A stretch of DNA of 64,000 nucleotides from Liolophura sinensis. Taxonomy: Eukaryota > Mollusca > Polyplacophora > Chitonida > Chitonidae. Position numbers and translations under genes: made by a program. The DNA lies in NCBI RefSeq assembly GCF_032854445.1, contig NC_088300.1, positions 32,283,608-32,347,607 of the forward strand, read 5' to 3'. This document shows positions 1-13,400 of the stretch, one piece after another; position 1 is the stretch's first letter, and every line of letters begins with the position of its first letter. A model generated the notes under the pieces. The model was not told the DNA's origin, searched no databases, and saw only the letters and a program-made list of their open reading frames with translations.

Positions 1-474
1 CGCTGTGAACAGCTATGCACAGGCAGAGATCAAAAGGGATTACAACATTAAGCGTCAGAAGTTTACTGTACACAGAATAAAGCAATAATAATCATGTATA
101 TAAAACATTTCTAAGCAACAAATAACAACCTATGGTTAATTACCACACAAGTGTGATCAGGATAGCGAAGAGCTATTATATAACTTATAGGGCTTCCATT
201 CAAATCGGGCTAATACTTAGTTTTAAAAAAGTTTCCTAAACACGTAACAAACCCTGGTATCCATCACCTTGCATACATACATTATATGTTATATATATTT
301 CTCAGAAATAAACAAGGCAACAGTCCTCCGCATATAGATTTTAGCTGTACCAAAACGACATATAACTTATCTATTGTCCTCATAAGTGTGTGTCAGTCAA
401 TCAGTTAAATCTTTATTTGAAGTTAATTTGGTCATCGTCAATGTTGTACTGCATACCTGAAGGATGGAAAACTT
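1..474. other. non-coding DNA, nothing recognised
   Basis: AT-rich sequence ahead of the minisatellite. No open frame with recognisable protein content and no repeat family that also occurs elsewhere in the window was seen. Confidence 0.5.
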
Positions 475-2705
475 TATACCTATAAAGGTTGAACTTAATA
501 CCTATAGGAAGGTAAATCAGCCACCGTCCTCCTCATGGATGCTGACCTTTATACCTATAGGAAGGTAAATTAGCCACCGTCCTTCTCATGGATGTTGTAC
601 TCTATAGCTGTAGGAAGGTAAACTGGTCACCGTCCTCCTCGTGGATGTTGAATTTTATACATGTAGGAAGGTTAATTAGCCACTGTCCTTCTCGTGGATG
701 TTGTACTTTATAACTATAGGAAGATAAATTTTCCACCGTCCTCCTTGTGGATGTGGTATCTTATACGTATGGGAAAGCAACTTAACCACCGTCTTCCTCA
801 TGGATGTTGTACTTTATACCAGTAGGAATGTAAATTAGCCACCGTCCTCCTCATGGATGTTGTACTTTATACATATAGGAAGGTAAATTAACTTCCGTCC
901 TCCTCATGGATGTTGTACTTTATACCTATAGGAAGGTAAACTAGCAATCGTCCTCCTCATGGATGTTGCACTGTATAGTTATAAATCGATAAATCAGCCA
1001 CTGTCCTCCTCGTGGATGTTGTACTTTATAACTATATGAAGGTAAACTAGCCACCGTCCTCCTCGTGGATGTTGTACCTTATACCTATATGGGAAAGCAA
1101 ATTAGCCACCGCCCTCCTCGTGGATGTTGTACCTCATGCCTACAGGGAGGTAAGTTAGCCACCGTTCCCCTCATGGATGTTGAACTTTATACCAGTAGGA
1201 AGGTAAACTAGTCACCGTCCTCCTCGTGGATGTTGAACTTTATACCTATAGGAAGGTAAACTAGTCATCGTCCTCCTCATGGATGTTGAACTTTATACCT
1301 ATAGGAAGGTAAACTGGTCACCGTCCTCCTCGTGGATGTTGAACTTTATACATGTAGGAAGGTAAATTAGCCACTGTCCTTCTCGTGGATGTTGTACTTT
1401 ATTCCTGTAGGAAGGCAAATTTTCCACCGTCCTCCTCATGGATGTTGTACTTTATACCTATAGGAAGGTAAATCAGCCACCGTCCTCCTCGTGGATGCTG
1501 TACTTTATACCTATAGGAAGGTAAATTAGCCACCGTCCTCCTCATGGATGTTGTACTCTATACCTATAGGAAGGTAAACTGGTCACCGTCCTCCTCATGG
1601 ATGTTCAACTTTATACATGTAGGAAGGTAAATTAGCCACTGTCCTTCTCGTAGATGTTGTACTTTATTCCTGTAGGAAGGTAAATTTTCCACCGTCCTCC
1701 TCGTGGATGTGGTACCTTATACCGGTAGGAAGTTAAATTAGTCACCATCCTCTTCGTGGATGTTGTACCTGACACCTCCAGGAAGGTAAACTAGCCAACG
1801 TCCAATCCGTGGATGTTGTACTTTACACCTGCAGGAAGGTAATTTAGCCACCGTCCTCCTCGTGGATGTTGTACCTGACACCTGCAGGAAGGTAAACTAG
1901 CCACCGTCCTCCTCATGGATGTTGTACCTAATACCTGCAGGAAGGTAAATTAGCCACCGTCCTCCTCGTGGATATTGTACTTTATACCAGTAGGAAGGTA
2001 AACTAGTCACCGTCCTCCTCGTGGATGTTGAACTTTATACCTATAGGAAGGTAAATCAGCCACCGTCCTCCTCATGGATGTTGTACTCTATAGCTAAAGG
2101 AAGGTAAACTGGTCACCGTCCTCCTCGTGGATGTTGAACTTTATACATGTAGGAAGGTAAATCAGCCACCGTCCTCCTCATGGATGTTGTACTTTATACC
2201 TATAGGAAGGTAAATTACCTACCGCACTCTTCATGGATGTTGTACTCTATAGCTAAAGGAAGGTAAACTGGTCACCGTCCTCCTCGTGGATGTTGAACTT
2301 ATTACATGTAGGAAGGTAAATTAGCCACCGTCCTCCTCGTGGATGTTGTACCTTATACCGGCAGAAAGTTATATTAGCCACAGTCCTCCTCATGGATGTT
2401 GTACCTTATACCGGCAGGAAGTTATATTAGCCAGCGTCCTCCTCATGGATGTTGTACCTGATACCTGCAGTAAAGTAAAGTAGCCACCATCCTCCTCGTG
2501 GAGGTTCTAACTGATACCTATAGGAAGGTAAACTAGCCTCGTGGATGTTGTACCTTTTATATGGAGGAAGGTAAATTAGCCACTGTCCTTCTCGTGGATG
2601 TTGTATCTTATACCAGTAGGAAGGTAAATTAGCCACCGTTCTCCTCTTGGATGTTATACTTTATACCTATGGGGAGGTGAACTAGGCAAGGTCATCCTCG
2701 TGGAT
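475..2705. repeat. minisatellite, ~53-bp unit, about 42 copies
   Basis: A unit built around 'gtggatgttgtactttatac' and 'aggaaggtaaactagccacc' repeats every 53 bp; for example, successive 'ccgtcctcctc' cores lie 53 bp apart near 842/895 and 1214/1267. Copies vary mainly at Y/R positions (catgg/cgtgg, aaatt/aaact). A few degenerate pieces of the same core ('ctcatggatg') continue at 2920-2985. Short open frames here only reflect the repeat and are not genes. Confidence 0.95.
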
Positions 2706-4021
2706 CTTTAATATTTTTTTTTCCAGTTAGTGATGGAGGATTATTAGGTTACTAATTAACAATGACACATTAGAGAAGGTCTTCAGGGTTACAGTAATGT
2801 CTGTGTCATCGGATAATAAGGGGTTTAAAGTGTTGAGAATTTATCTGCTCGGCTATAGGCCTATATAAACATACAGGCCTGTAGTCTCGTACCTTGCCCA
2901 ATTATTCGTAAACGAACAAGTTACATGTTCCGTTCTGCTCATGGATGTCCGTTCTCCTCGTGGACGTTCTGCTCATGGATGGCGGCTGCCCAGTGCTACT
3001 AGGAAAAGAGGGGCAGACGAGATTGAGCGAGAGAGCTAACGGAGCGAACAAGCCTGAGAGCCAGGAGCATTGGTGCGAATACAAATTCCGCCCGTTGAAC
3101 CTCTGGTAAGGCCTGTAGCCGTTCGGTCATCTTGCAAAACATAACTCTTTGTTTTTCACAATGAAAAAATGATTTGGTTAGAAAAATATTCATGTTATAT
3201 TGCTCTCAAGTTTACATCCATGGTACGTGCATGTGCTGAAGTATTTTTTACAGATGGGGAATCCCCATAAAAACCTGCTCTTTTTGTAGAATTTCAAGTC
3301 ACTTCGTCCTACGTTACTTCGTACCATACTTAATATATGATCGTCATTCATATAGAATTCCATAGTTAAGGTGTACTGAAGGTTACCATTTTTACGATAT
3401 GTAATCAATTCCATATTAAGTTCAGATTTTATGATTACCCTGTAATGAGCATGCACACAAAGTCATACTATTATTAACGTCTAATAGCCATGTAGACCTC
3501 CATAGTTTATGTCAGATCTGGGTACAATAAATGTTATTCATCAAGTAACAACGTCTCGACAGTCTATATATTAACAGCTGTAAGCATGCTGAACATTTTT
3601 TACAGGATGTTATGTTTGTTTAGGTATTTTATGTTTATTTGGTGGAATTTATCGAGCATCTAAAATCATTCGGGAGATACACTGACTGCAGGTCTGATGT
3701 TACCTGCTTCTATTTAATTCACTGTTCAGGGCTGTATGACATGTCAGACTTTAAAAAATATTTCGGGACTTGTCATAATACCATAAAACCGTAAATAATA
3801 TATTATAGATAAGTGTAAGTATCATTTTACATGTGTCAGAGTGGGGGGTGATAGGGGCCCCAGATTGCCTCACCACAGCTGATTAAAGTCTGGGGGTGTT
3901 GTGCGTGGTGCAATACCTGGGAGTTTGTGGGTGGTGTTACTGCAGGCACTCTTATTTTCTCCACCCTTGATCCTGACTGCCATTGTGTAAAAGTAGACAA
4001 CAAATAATTACAGATGTGCTG
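2706..4021. other. non-coding DNA upstream of gene 1
   Basis: No exon was recognised. The minus-strand open frames at 2999-3456 match nothing known and lack supporting splice sites. The region may hold the promoter and a 5' non-coding exon of the Rel-like gene, because the first coding exon of that gene is preceded by an acceptor-like 'ttgttttcag' at 4443-4452. Confidence 0.4.
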
Positions 4022-4212
4022 TCTGACAGTGTCACAAGCTGCAAGGCGAAGTCATGTCTGGTGTCCTCGGCATGATGTTTCTGTGGTGGCAGCACGTTGC
4101 CAGCATGGACTCACTTTGCCAGCATGGACTCACTCTGCCACAAGAAGACACAATATATGTACACACACCTAATGACTTATCATTGTCATATGAGTGAAAT
4201 AATCTTAAGTAC
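4022..4212 (+). mobile_element. old SINE-like repeat, family B
   Basis: The stretch 'ggcatgatgtttctgtggtg', then a 'gcagcac..tgccagcatggactcac' block, then 'cacaagaagacacaatatat' and a '..taatgactta..catatgagtg' tail, recurs in the same order at 5853-6075, 12575-12887 and 34425-34660. It is an interspersed, degraded non-autonomous element. Confidence 0.6.
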
Positions 4213-4465
4213 AATATTCAAGCCCATGCATACATACAAGCTACAAGGCGTGTGTATTTCCAAGATGCTCCTGTAGGTGAAGAACAAACAGAACGCCATC
4301 CTTAGCAACAAAAGTAATACCACTGACTTCCCATTGAGCTGTTTGGCGCAGTCAAACGACGACAAAGATAATTACCTCCACCTCCAGAATACCGGGATAT
4401 TGTGTGCGTTTAAGATAGATGTAAATGTCTTATGTATCACTGTTGTTTTCAGTGAAAGAGGTACG

Positions 4466-7400
4466 ATGTTCAGCATGTCTTCAAATGATGATGAGAGGGA
4501 TATGGTAGATGTGCAACATGGGCTACATCATGCTGATCGTCAAGCCAAGTATACAGGTGAGTTGGAATGCAAATCTGTTCTTTCCTGACTGTTTCCCATT
4601 TCGAAAGCCACACCTACTGTCTTTGGCTCCATCCCAATAATTGGAATGTGCTGATCTATATAATTTGTATTGGGACTCCCAAACTTGTTATACATCTTTA
4701 TAATTTCTTATTTTATTCCCTGGAATTCATTTATAATGCATCTCAGACCATCTGGAGCTCTAGAGCTGGTTTATGATATTAAGTTCTTTGCTGCTGTATT
4801 TTTGCAAAAATAGCAAGCAACATAGTCATTGAAAGCTGTAGTAAGGAAAACATAGGAATTCTTGTGATACCAGATTGACTATAATTTCATTTTTGTCACA
4901 CAACATGTGCTTGTCTTGGATGTTAATTGTTAGTTTATGTGATTATGAAACTATAAATCTGATGATTTGTTTTTCTTTGCTTTTCAGCTGTTATTACGAA
5001 ACAGCCTCCAAGCGACCAACCTATGCGTTACAGAAGCGAGGCAAAAAAGGGCAACTGCTCCTGTAGCCAGAAAGGGTTCACAACAGCACCTCTTTTGCTT
5101 AGAGATGATGCCTGGATAGAAATTGAGGTGAATATGAACTTCATGTTTTTTTTCTACTCCTTAGCTGAACACTGATTTAATAGTGTTGTCAGAAAGTCAT
5201 TGTCATCAACCTGTGTTTGAAGGAAAATTTTGATACACAGTTAGTGGGCATTTGTAAACATAAATGCAGGAGAGTATACTGTCATCAGAATTTGGTTACC
5301 ACATGATATCTTGCCTGAAGGTTTTGGACTGGTCTCAGATTTGGGATATGGACTGGTGTTATTTTTTGCCTGCCTGTGCCATACTGCTCATCTGGTAGTT
5401 TATCCATTGGGTAGTTGGTCTCCACATTAATTCATGGCAAAAATTTTATGGATTGGTCTTAACTGTGGCCATTGTGGGTAATAAATCATCACATGAAACC
5501 TTACTTGAGATTAATTTTTGTCTGGATTCTCTCAGCTGTTTTGTAATTAGTTCATCTGTTAGGAGTTTGTTATCTGCTGAACATCTTGACAGCAGACTTC
5601 TGTCATGATTGTCTGATACGTCTCTGATTTTGTATGTGAATAGCTTGACGGTAAGCCTTACTGGGGACTGGTTTTCTGCACATTCGCCAAATCTAGTCTC
5701 CAGGCATGTCCTGCTTTAAGAGACCTGACACACAGTATAGGCTCAAACCTGAACAAATAATTTCCACTGGTAATATGTTATCCTCCATCCCCAAAACTCA
5801 ATACCTTTATAAAACTGCAACAATGCTGAGTATGTCAGTGTGTCACTCTACAGAGTCAAGAGACCTGGGATCAAATGTGGGTTGGTTCACACCAGACTTC
5901 AAAAATGGTGATTGTTTCTGCCTCGCAGGGGATTCAGCACTGAAAGGCTATAACAAGGAAACAGAATTGATCGGCCCGTTTTCAGTATGTTGTGGCCGAG
6001 TAAGGTGTCACGGTGTCTTTGGCATGATATTTGAGTGGCGGCAACACTTTGGCAGCATGGGCTCAACCAGTACTATCATACATTGTACTTTTAAACATGT
6101 TTCTTTTGCCGTGTTATTATAAATCTAATATGAGTAAAGCCTCAGTTATCCACGTGTACTGTGCATAGATAAGTAAACATACATTTGTCATTTTCAGCTG
6201 CAGCGTGGAAATGAACCAATTCCAGGAAGTATTGAGGTGACTATGTATACCTGTAACATAGCTGCACATGAAAGAACTGGTCCTGGACAGTATTTGCCTC
6301 ATCCATTCCCCTTGATTGGCACAGGCACGCTGGATGGAGTGTACAGGAGGGAACACTGTGGCAACCAACCAATCAGGTAACTAATTTAATTTTGAATAAT
6401 ACCTGGACTACTCAGTGATGTTCATTTAGGATAGCACAGTTGGTAGAGCTTCCTCGTTTGGCATTCAGCATGACGAGGATAGTGCAATAACTTGTTGACC
6501 TGTATGAGTATAATGGCTCGGGCGGGGAGGCTCACTTGACGGTAAGTCATCTCAGTGGAGCAGCACTAGATAAAAGAGTGGTGGAAATCCGTCCTGCGAC
6601 AAGGAGGCACATTACATAAACCCAAAGGATAACCCTTGGTCGTCATATGACTGAAAAATTGTTGGGTACTATGTTAAACTCCAAGCACTCACTCACTCTG
6701 TTGCTGATACTCTGTGTGCATATTAATTACTGTAAATTACCAAACCCATGACTTCAGTACCTTATGTACTTTAAATTGTTGGGCTGAAGTTTTGTATTCA
6801 TGTGTCTCTTACAGGCGTGCTCTTTTTTAGCCTTAACACTAAATCTAAGTTTTTAACCTCAGGATGTTTTAGAAATGCAACATATAACAATGGAACACCA
6901 GTGGATGTTAAGCCGTAGGGCCTTCCTATTTTTCAATATTATTTTGAAACTGTCTGTCTCCAGACAGACACAAGCATTAAAGTTTTTTTCTGCTGAATTC
7001 AAGGAATTCTTATACATGTATATTGTTTCCCATGGGCTTGGAAGAAGTTCTTAACATGTAAATGTAAGTGAAACTCAATACTTGACAATCAAACCATATT
7101 GTCAGTCTCTTTCAACTAACCATATTTGGTATTGTTGCATTATCACAGAATGACATGATTATCGGGTATTTTTCTAAAGAAGTGAAAGCCACAAGCTTAT
7201 CATTAATCCCACCACAAGCATTGTAGGTTAAGTGAATGTTTAAAAATAATCAAAACACCGAAAACTGAAAATTCTGCAAAAATAATTAAATGGGGAACTG
7301 TGAATTAAGTGGAAATGGAGCATGCACACACCACTCGTTAAACTTCATATGTGAACAAACATAGCTGATTACACGCGTAAAAGAAGGATTTACGGCTCGC

Positions 7401-10400
7401 TCCTGACACTATCAGCCAAAGACCGGCATTAAAAAAAAAAAAGAGCTCGACAGGTTGACAAGCAAGTCTAGAGTTGTAGTTGGTGGTCAGTTTGAATGGT
7501 GGAGAAAGAAAAGGGTCTCATGAAGCAATAAGATGTCTCAGATTTACTCCTTGTTGGGTGCAATTCATGTTGTTGTGGACAGGGTATTGAACTTCAAACA
7601 GACAAACGTTTCTGACTCTTAGTTTAATGAAATTATTCATAACCTTTTCTCAATGCTGTTTAAGATGCTGTACTCTTTATGTATCACTATTCAAAATTAT
7701 CTGAGTACGTTGACTGATTTAAAGTTGGTATCATAGGGAACTTTGCGAATGTTGCGCATATGCTTCAGGACCTTTTGGTTGAATACTTGTGAGGCAAATT
7801 CAGATTTAAAATGTGCATAAATTGCACTGAAAGCTCTTCTTTCATATGTGAAAAGGTTGAGGGATCAGGGCAAAACCACTCAGCCAATGTCATTTGGTGT
7901 GTAGAAGAAAAAAACATTATTTCATCACATTTTGATGACTTTGATTTCAAACCTCTCCCCTGGTGTTGCCACCTATGTGAAAGATAAAACAGGTACTACA
8001 AGTAACCAGTACACAGAAAGTGAAGACTGAAAGTCAGCTTGTCCTGTGTACAGTGAGAGCATCAGGAAACAGAATTTACATGTACGATTTGTTTGTCACA
8101 TTTTTGTCTATCTGACTACGAATGGTTAAATTGAAACTAACTAAAAAATTTTTTATTTGCACAGGATTCCCAGATTAAAAATTGAAAAATGCTCAGGGAA
8201 AAAGGTTGAAAACAATCTGAGAGATAAGATTGCATATGACTCAAGTGGACGTAAGTATATTTTAGTGAATTATCTCCCCTTCTCTTACACTGGGGAAGTC
8301 TCTCTTATAGATATGCAACTTTTTGGTGTCTTAACAGGATGTTTTGATGTAGTTACTAACATCGTTATCAAGTGAATGACATCAAAACATTAAGAGCTTA
8401 AATATAACAACTAGAGAAACAAAAGTCAACTGGTAGATCAGAGGATAGATGTGATCAAGCTGTACTGTGATTAAGGCGATTAACAGGTTTAGACTTACTG
8501 GGGTCATGATGTGCATATTAGTGTACATATTTATGTTGTGGACACAGGAAAGTTTGTTAGTAACTTGTCAAAGGTAGGTGGTTTGCCCTAGAAACTCATG
8601 AACTCCCGAACTCACAAACATGAATTTCAACCAGTGTACTTTTTTAGCCTTTGTGGCATTAAACTGTAAACAGTACTTGAGAAGTCGTACATAAATATCG
8701 ACAGTTGTGGGTGGTTTAGTCCAGCTACTACACTCCAGACCTAACACTGCAACTAGAATTAAGTGAAATGTTCTTGACTAAGGTGTTATGCACCAATCCA
8801 ATGTCTATTAATCAAAAAATGTCATCTTCCGCATCAGTATGTCAGCGACCATATTTCACCTAAGGTTTAGCACTTTTCTAAGTGACACATTTTCCTTCAT
8901 TCTGATTGATTCCTCCATGTTATAGGGGTTTTTTGGTCTGAAGTTTTATTATCATCAGAATAATTTAAGTGTTAGCAGCAAAAGTATCATTTTAAGGTCT
9001 TTAAGTGCTTGTGAGAGTTAACTTTTACCTACCAAATTTGAAGTGAAATGCAGTAACTAGTAGTTTGTACTGTTTTGTTTCAGAGCTAAATCAGATTTTT
9101 GAGACAGATGATAAGTTGCAACTGAAGACCGGTATGAATGGTGTCAGGCTCTGCATCTGCCTGAAGCTGATGTTTTCTGACAAATCATTTCTGGTTTTGG
9201 ATCCTTTATACTCTAATCCCATCATGGATACTTCAAAGATGCCTAAAGAAAGGACAGGTATCTGTAGTTCATGCTGAAACATATCTACCACTGTTTATTG
9301 TGCATTAAATAACTTTGTCCATTCTTCCATATTGGGAAGTTTTTATATTGATTGTCCCACCAAAGACTGTGCCCAGTTTCCTCCCACCATAATACTGGCC
9401 GCTGTTGTATAAGTGAAATATCCTTATGTATGGCAGAAAACATCAATCAAATAATTAGACATATATTGATCAGGATTTGTCATCAGGGCCACATGCAGGC
9501 AATTTTTTTATACCCATGAGGAAAAAAAAATGCCAAACAAGTCTAGATTAAAAGGAAATATTATAAATGTGATTATTTTGTCAGGCCTCACCAATTTAAA
9601 TTCTTGCTTTATGGTCAGAATCTATTCCGTATAGAGAAATTTATATATTGATTTTCAAGCAGCAGTTTCGTGCACTTTCCATCAGATGTGATGTATAGAC
9701 ATCAAGCAGCAGTTCTTGTGCTCTTTCCATCAGATGTGATGTATAGATATCACAGACCAATTCTCATGCACTTTCCATCAAATGGGATATATAGGTATTA
9801 CACACCAGTTCTTGTGCACTTTCCATCAAGTGTGATGTATAGATATCTCATTCTAGTCTCGTGCACTTTCCATCAAATGTGATGTATAGATCCCAACAAT
9901 CCAGAGCTAACTGCCTGGATACCTATAGGCATATCCAGAGCTATCTGCCTGGATACCTATAGGCATATCCAGAGCTGTCTGCCTGGATACCTACAGGCAT
10001 ATCCAGAGCTATCTGCCTGGATACCTATAGGCATATCCAGAGCTATCTGCCTGGATACCTATAGGCATATTCAGAGCTATCTGCCTGGATACCTACAGGC
10101 ATATCCAGAGCTATCTGCCTGGATACCTATAGGCATATCCAGAGCTGTCTGCCTGGATACCTACAGGCATATCCAGAGCTATCTGCCTGGATACCTACAG
10201 GCATATCCAGAGCTATCTGCCTGGATACCTATAGGCATACCCAGAGCTATCTGCCTGGATACCTATAGGCATACCCAGAGATGTCTGCCTGGATACCTAT
10301 AGAAAAATGTGGTGTCATTTTCAGATTGAGGCATAGGATAACTTAATGCATTTCACCTAAAGTTAGGTATTTAAATGTGCACAATGAGGCCTTAAGATGA

Positions 10401-13400
10401 TACTTTTGATGCCAACACTTCGGTGCTTCTGATAAAAAAAACTTTTAAGTGGCCCTGTACAAAGGTAAATGAATCCAACAGAATGAAGCCAAAATCCAGG
10501 CTTAAGGTGAAATACAGTACGAAGATGTATGTGGTTTTACTAATAAAGAAGTAATATCATTATAATATAGTATCCATGAACTCATTTTGTTAATGCATAA
10601 ATAAAATTTTTTTTTTTTTTTTGCGGTTTCTAGAAAAGATTGTCATGGAGGAAATCCACCCATCTTCTGCACCAGGCAGTGAGAGGAAAGAAGTTGGTGT
10701 CTGGGGGATAAATTTTCAGACAGGTGATTTAATAACATGTCGGGTGTTATTGAGATTGCCCGGAGTGCCGTTTTCTGTTAGATTTTCTTTCAAAGTCTGT
10801 CTCATGTAACATTTCCTTTCTGGATGTTTGTGGCAGTTTAGGCGCAATATAATTTCACATTTAATGTTTTTTGTCATGGTAGCTCATAGGGTCTGATTTC
10901 AAAATATGCCAGATTATAGTATTTCCATGTGTAAGTTCATCTTATGTGACTATTAGCAGTTTGTTATAATACTGAAATAGCCGAGATGGTCAGCAAGCCA
11001 ACATGGTGACCGAGAAGCCTCTCACCAATGCGGTCACTGTAAGCTCAAGTCCAGCTGTGGCTTCCTGAGCGGCCATACATGGGTTTTCCCTCGGGTTCTG
11101 CCCAGTTTCCTCCCTCCATAATGCTGGCCACCGTCACATGAGTGAAATATTCTTGAGTATGGCAAAAAAACATCAATCAAATAAGATAAATATATAAATA
11201 CTGAAATAGCTTTTGTTAGCAAGTTTCAAGGTTTGCCTATCTGTGTGAATACAAAATCTGTCTGGATTTCTGGTGAGTGAGAGAGTTTCATCAAACTGTG
11301 AGAGGATATCAAAGTGTAGAAACTTTTAAAAAGCAGGGTCTTCCAAGGCTAGTGGTTAGCGAGCTTGTGCAGCATATTAACCCAGGAGCCTCTCACCGTG
11401 GTGAGTGGGTTTCCCCAGGGCTCTGTCTGGTTTCCTCTCACCATAATGGCTTTTGTGATCTATAGCACTGGGTCATTTTCATTATTGGCACCCCCTCTGT
11501 TATTAGTCAAAGGATTGGTCAGCTGCTGGTTCACTGAATTCACTGAATGAGAATTCATATCTACGAAGCTGTGTTTTTTCAAAATTTACATACCCTGTCC
11601 ATTTTATAGTGTATGTATAAATACTTTGTACATAGAAAAACAGAACAGTAAATAGCAGAAACACAGGCAGATAAAGATGGGTTTCTATTCGTAAAATCAC
11701 TTTCTGCCTCATCATCGTGACAATTGGTGTTCAAAATCTTTGTAAAAAATTTGCTAATGATGGCATAGAGAATGGAACGTGCACTTTGAGGAATTTGGTA
11801 TGGGAAAGTGTGCATTTTGCAATTAACTTCGCTGCTGCAGCAACATATACAGCTGCAGGGGGCCTCCGTGGCTCAGTTGGTTAGTGCAGCGTAATCATCA
11901 AGGAGTCTCTCACCAATGCGGTCGCTGTGAGTTCAAATCCAGCTCATGCTAACTTCCTCTCTGGCCGTACGTGGGAAGGTTTGCCAGCAACCTGCGGATG
12001 GTCATGAGTTTCCCCTGGGCTGTGCCCGGATTCCACGCACCATAATGCTGGCCGCCGTCGTAGAAGTGAAATATTCTTGAGTATGGTGTAAAACACCAAT
12101 CAAATAAATAAATAAATATACAGCTGCATATATGTCAGACTTATGTAATGTTTGATAGGAAACAAAGTGATAGTGAGATTGTCACCTTTTGACTGCATCT
12201 GACTTTGACACGTTGAATGTGTTTCCTTGGTTTCAGGTGATGTGGTAGTATTCTCTGAGGAAAACACTGGATGGTCTGCTGAAGTAAAGGTGACAGCAGA
12301 TATGTGTTGTGGACCGGTAAGATACATTCCGATGATAATACCAAGATAATTTATTATCTTATACCAAGATAATTCTACCTAGGTATTCTACCTAACCGGC
12401 TAAGCCTCAGAATTTACACAGTATGGGAAAAGTAATAATAAAAGTATCAAAAAACACGTTACTATTTTATTGTTATGTGAATACTATGAGAGCCTTTAAA
12501 TTTCCACATTTTGACACCATTTTATTGTCAATCCACAACAAAGAACTGTAAAGAAAATCAAATTTCACAAATGTTGCGATCAAACCTGGAGCGGGCTATA
12601 CCGGAGACTTGTTGAGGCTTAACATGACGCTCAGTACTGAGAGGTTAGAGCATGGAAACAGGGCCGGTTGGCCCAGTGTCAGTATAATGTGACTGGGTGG
12701 GGTGTGACGTCTCATGTTTTCAGCATGATACTTCAGTGACGGCAACACTTTAGCAGCACGGACTCACCCTGCAACAAGGAGACACAGTATATGTAGTCAC
12801 GCCTAATGACTCCTCATCATCATATGACTGAAAAATTGTTAAGTAGGACATTAAGCCCAAAGTATTCATTCATTCATTCATTCCTAACCGCTGCCTCGGG
12901 GTAAATCCTGGCTTTACCAGATCTTATTGTGAAGCAGGCCTGCTTCAAACAAATGCCCAGACGAGGATTATCCCAAAATAAAGCCAAACAAAAAAGAAAA
13001 GAAAGTCCAGATTTTCACTCCCAGAATGAAAGCTTGTCCTTGCTTGTTTGAAACGTGAGACTCTCGGCATGCTGTACCTTAAAGAGGTTGATGGCTACCC
13101 TTACAAAATTTAAATTGGCATTTCTGTGAGTTACCAGTTGCTATTCCCATTCAATGTAATTCATGCTGGCTTTATTTTTACCAGTGAACAGAAATCATTA
13201 GCTCAATTGCTACTTTGATTGGTGTTGAGCGACCAATTATTCTCGCAACTGACAATCTAATGACCCAGTTGCTTGGTGACACAGGCTGGTATCATTTGAC
13301 CTTGTTACAAAATTTATTTTCTGGGGACTGGGAAGCATTGCCAAATTCTCCATTTGTACTACCCTCAGTCCGTGGATGTCAGCCCAATTCTTGTCAGACA

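Noticed and set aside
5706-6122. 138-codon plus-strand open frame
   Set aside because: It covers intronic family B repeat sequence and has no homology that I recognise.
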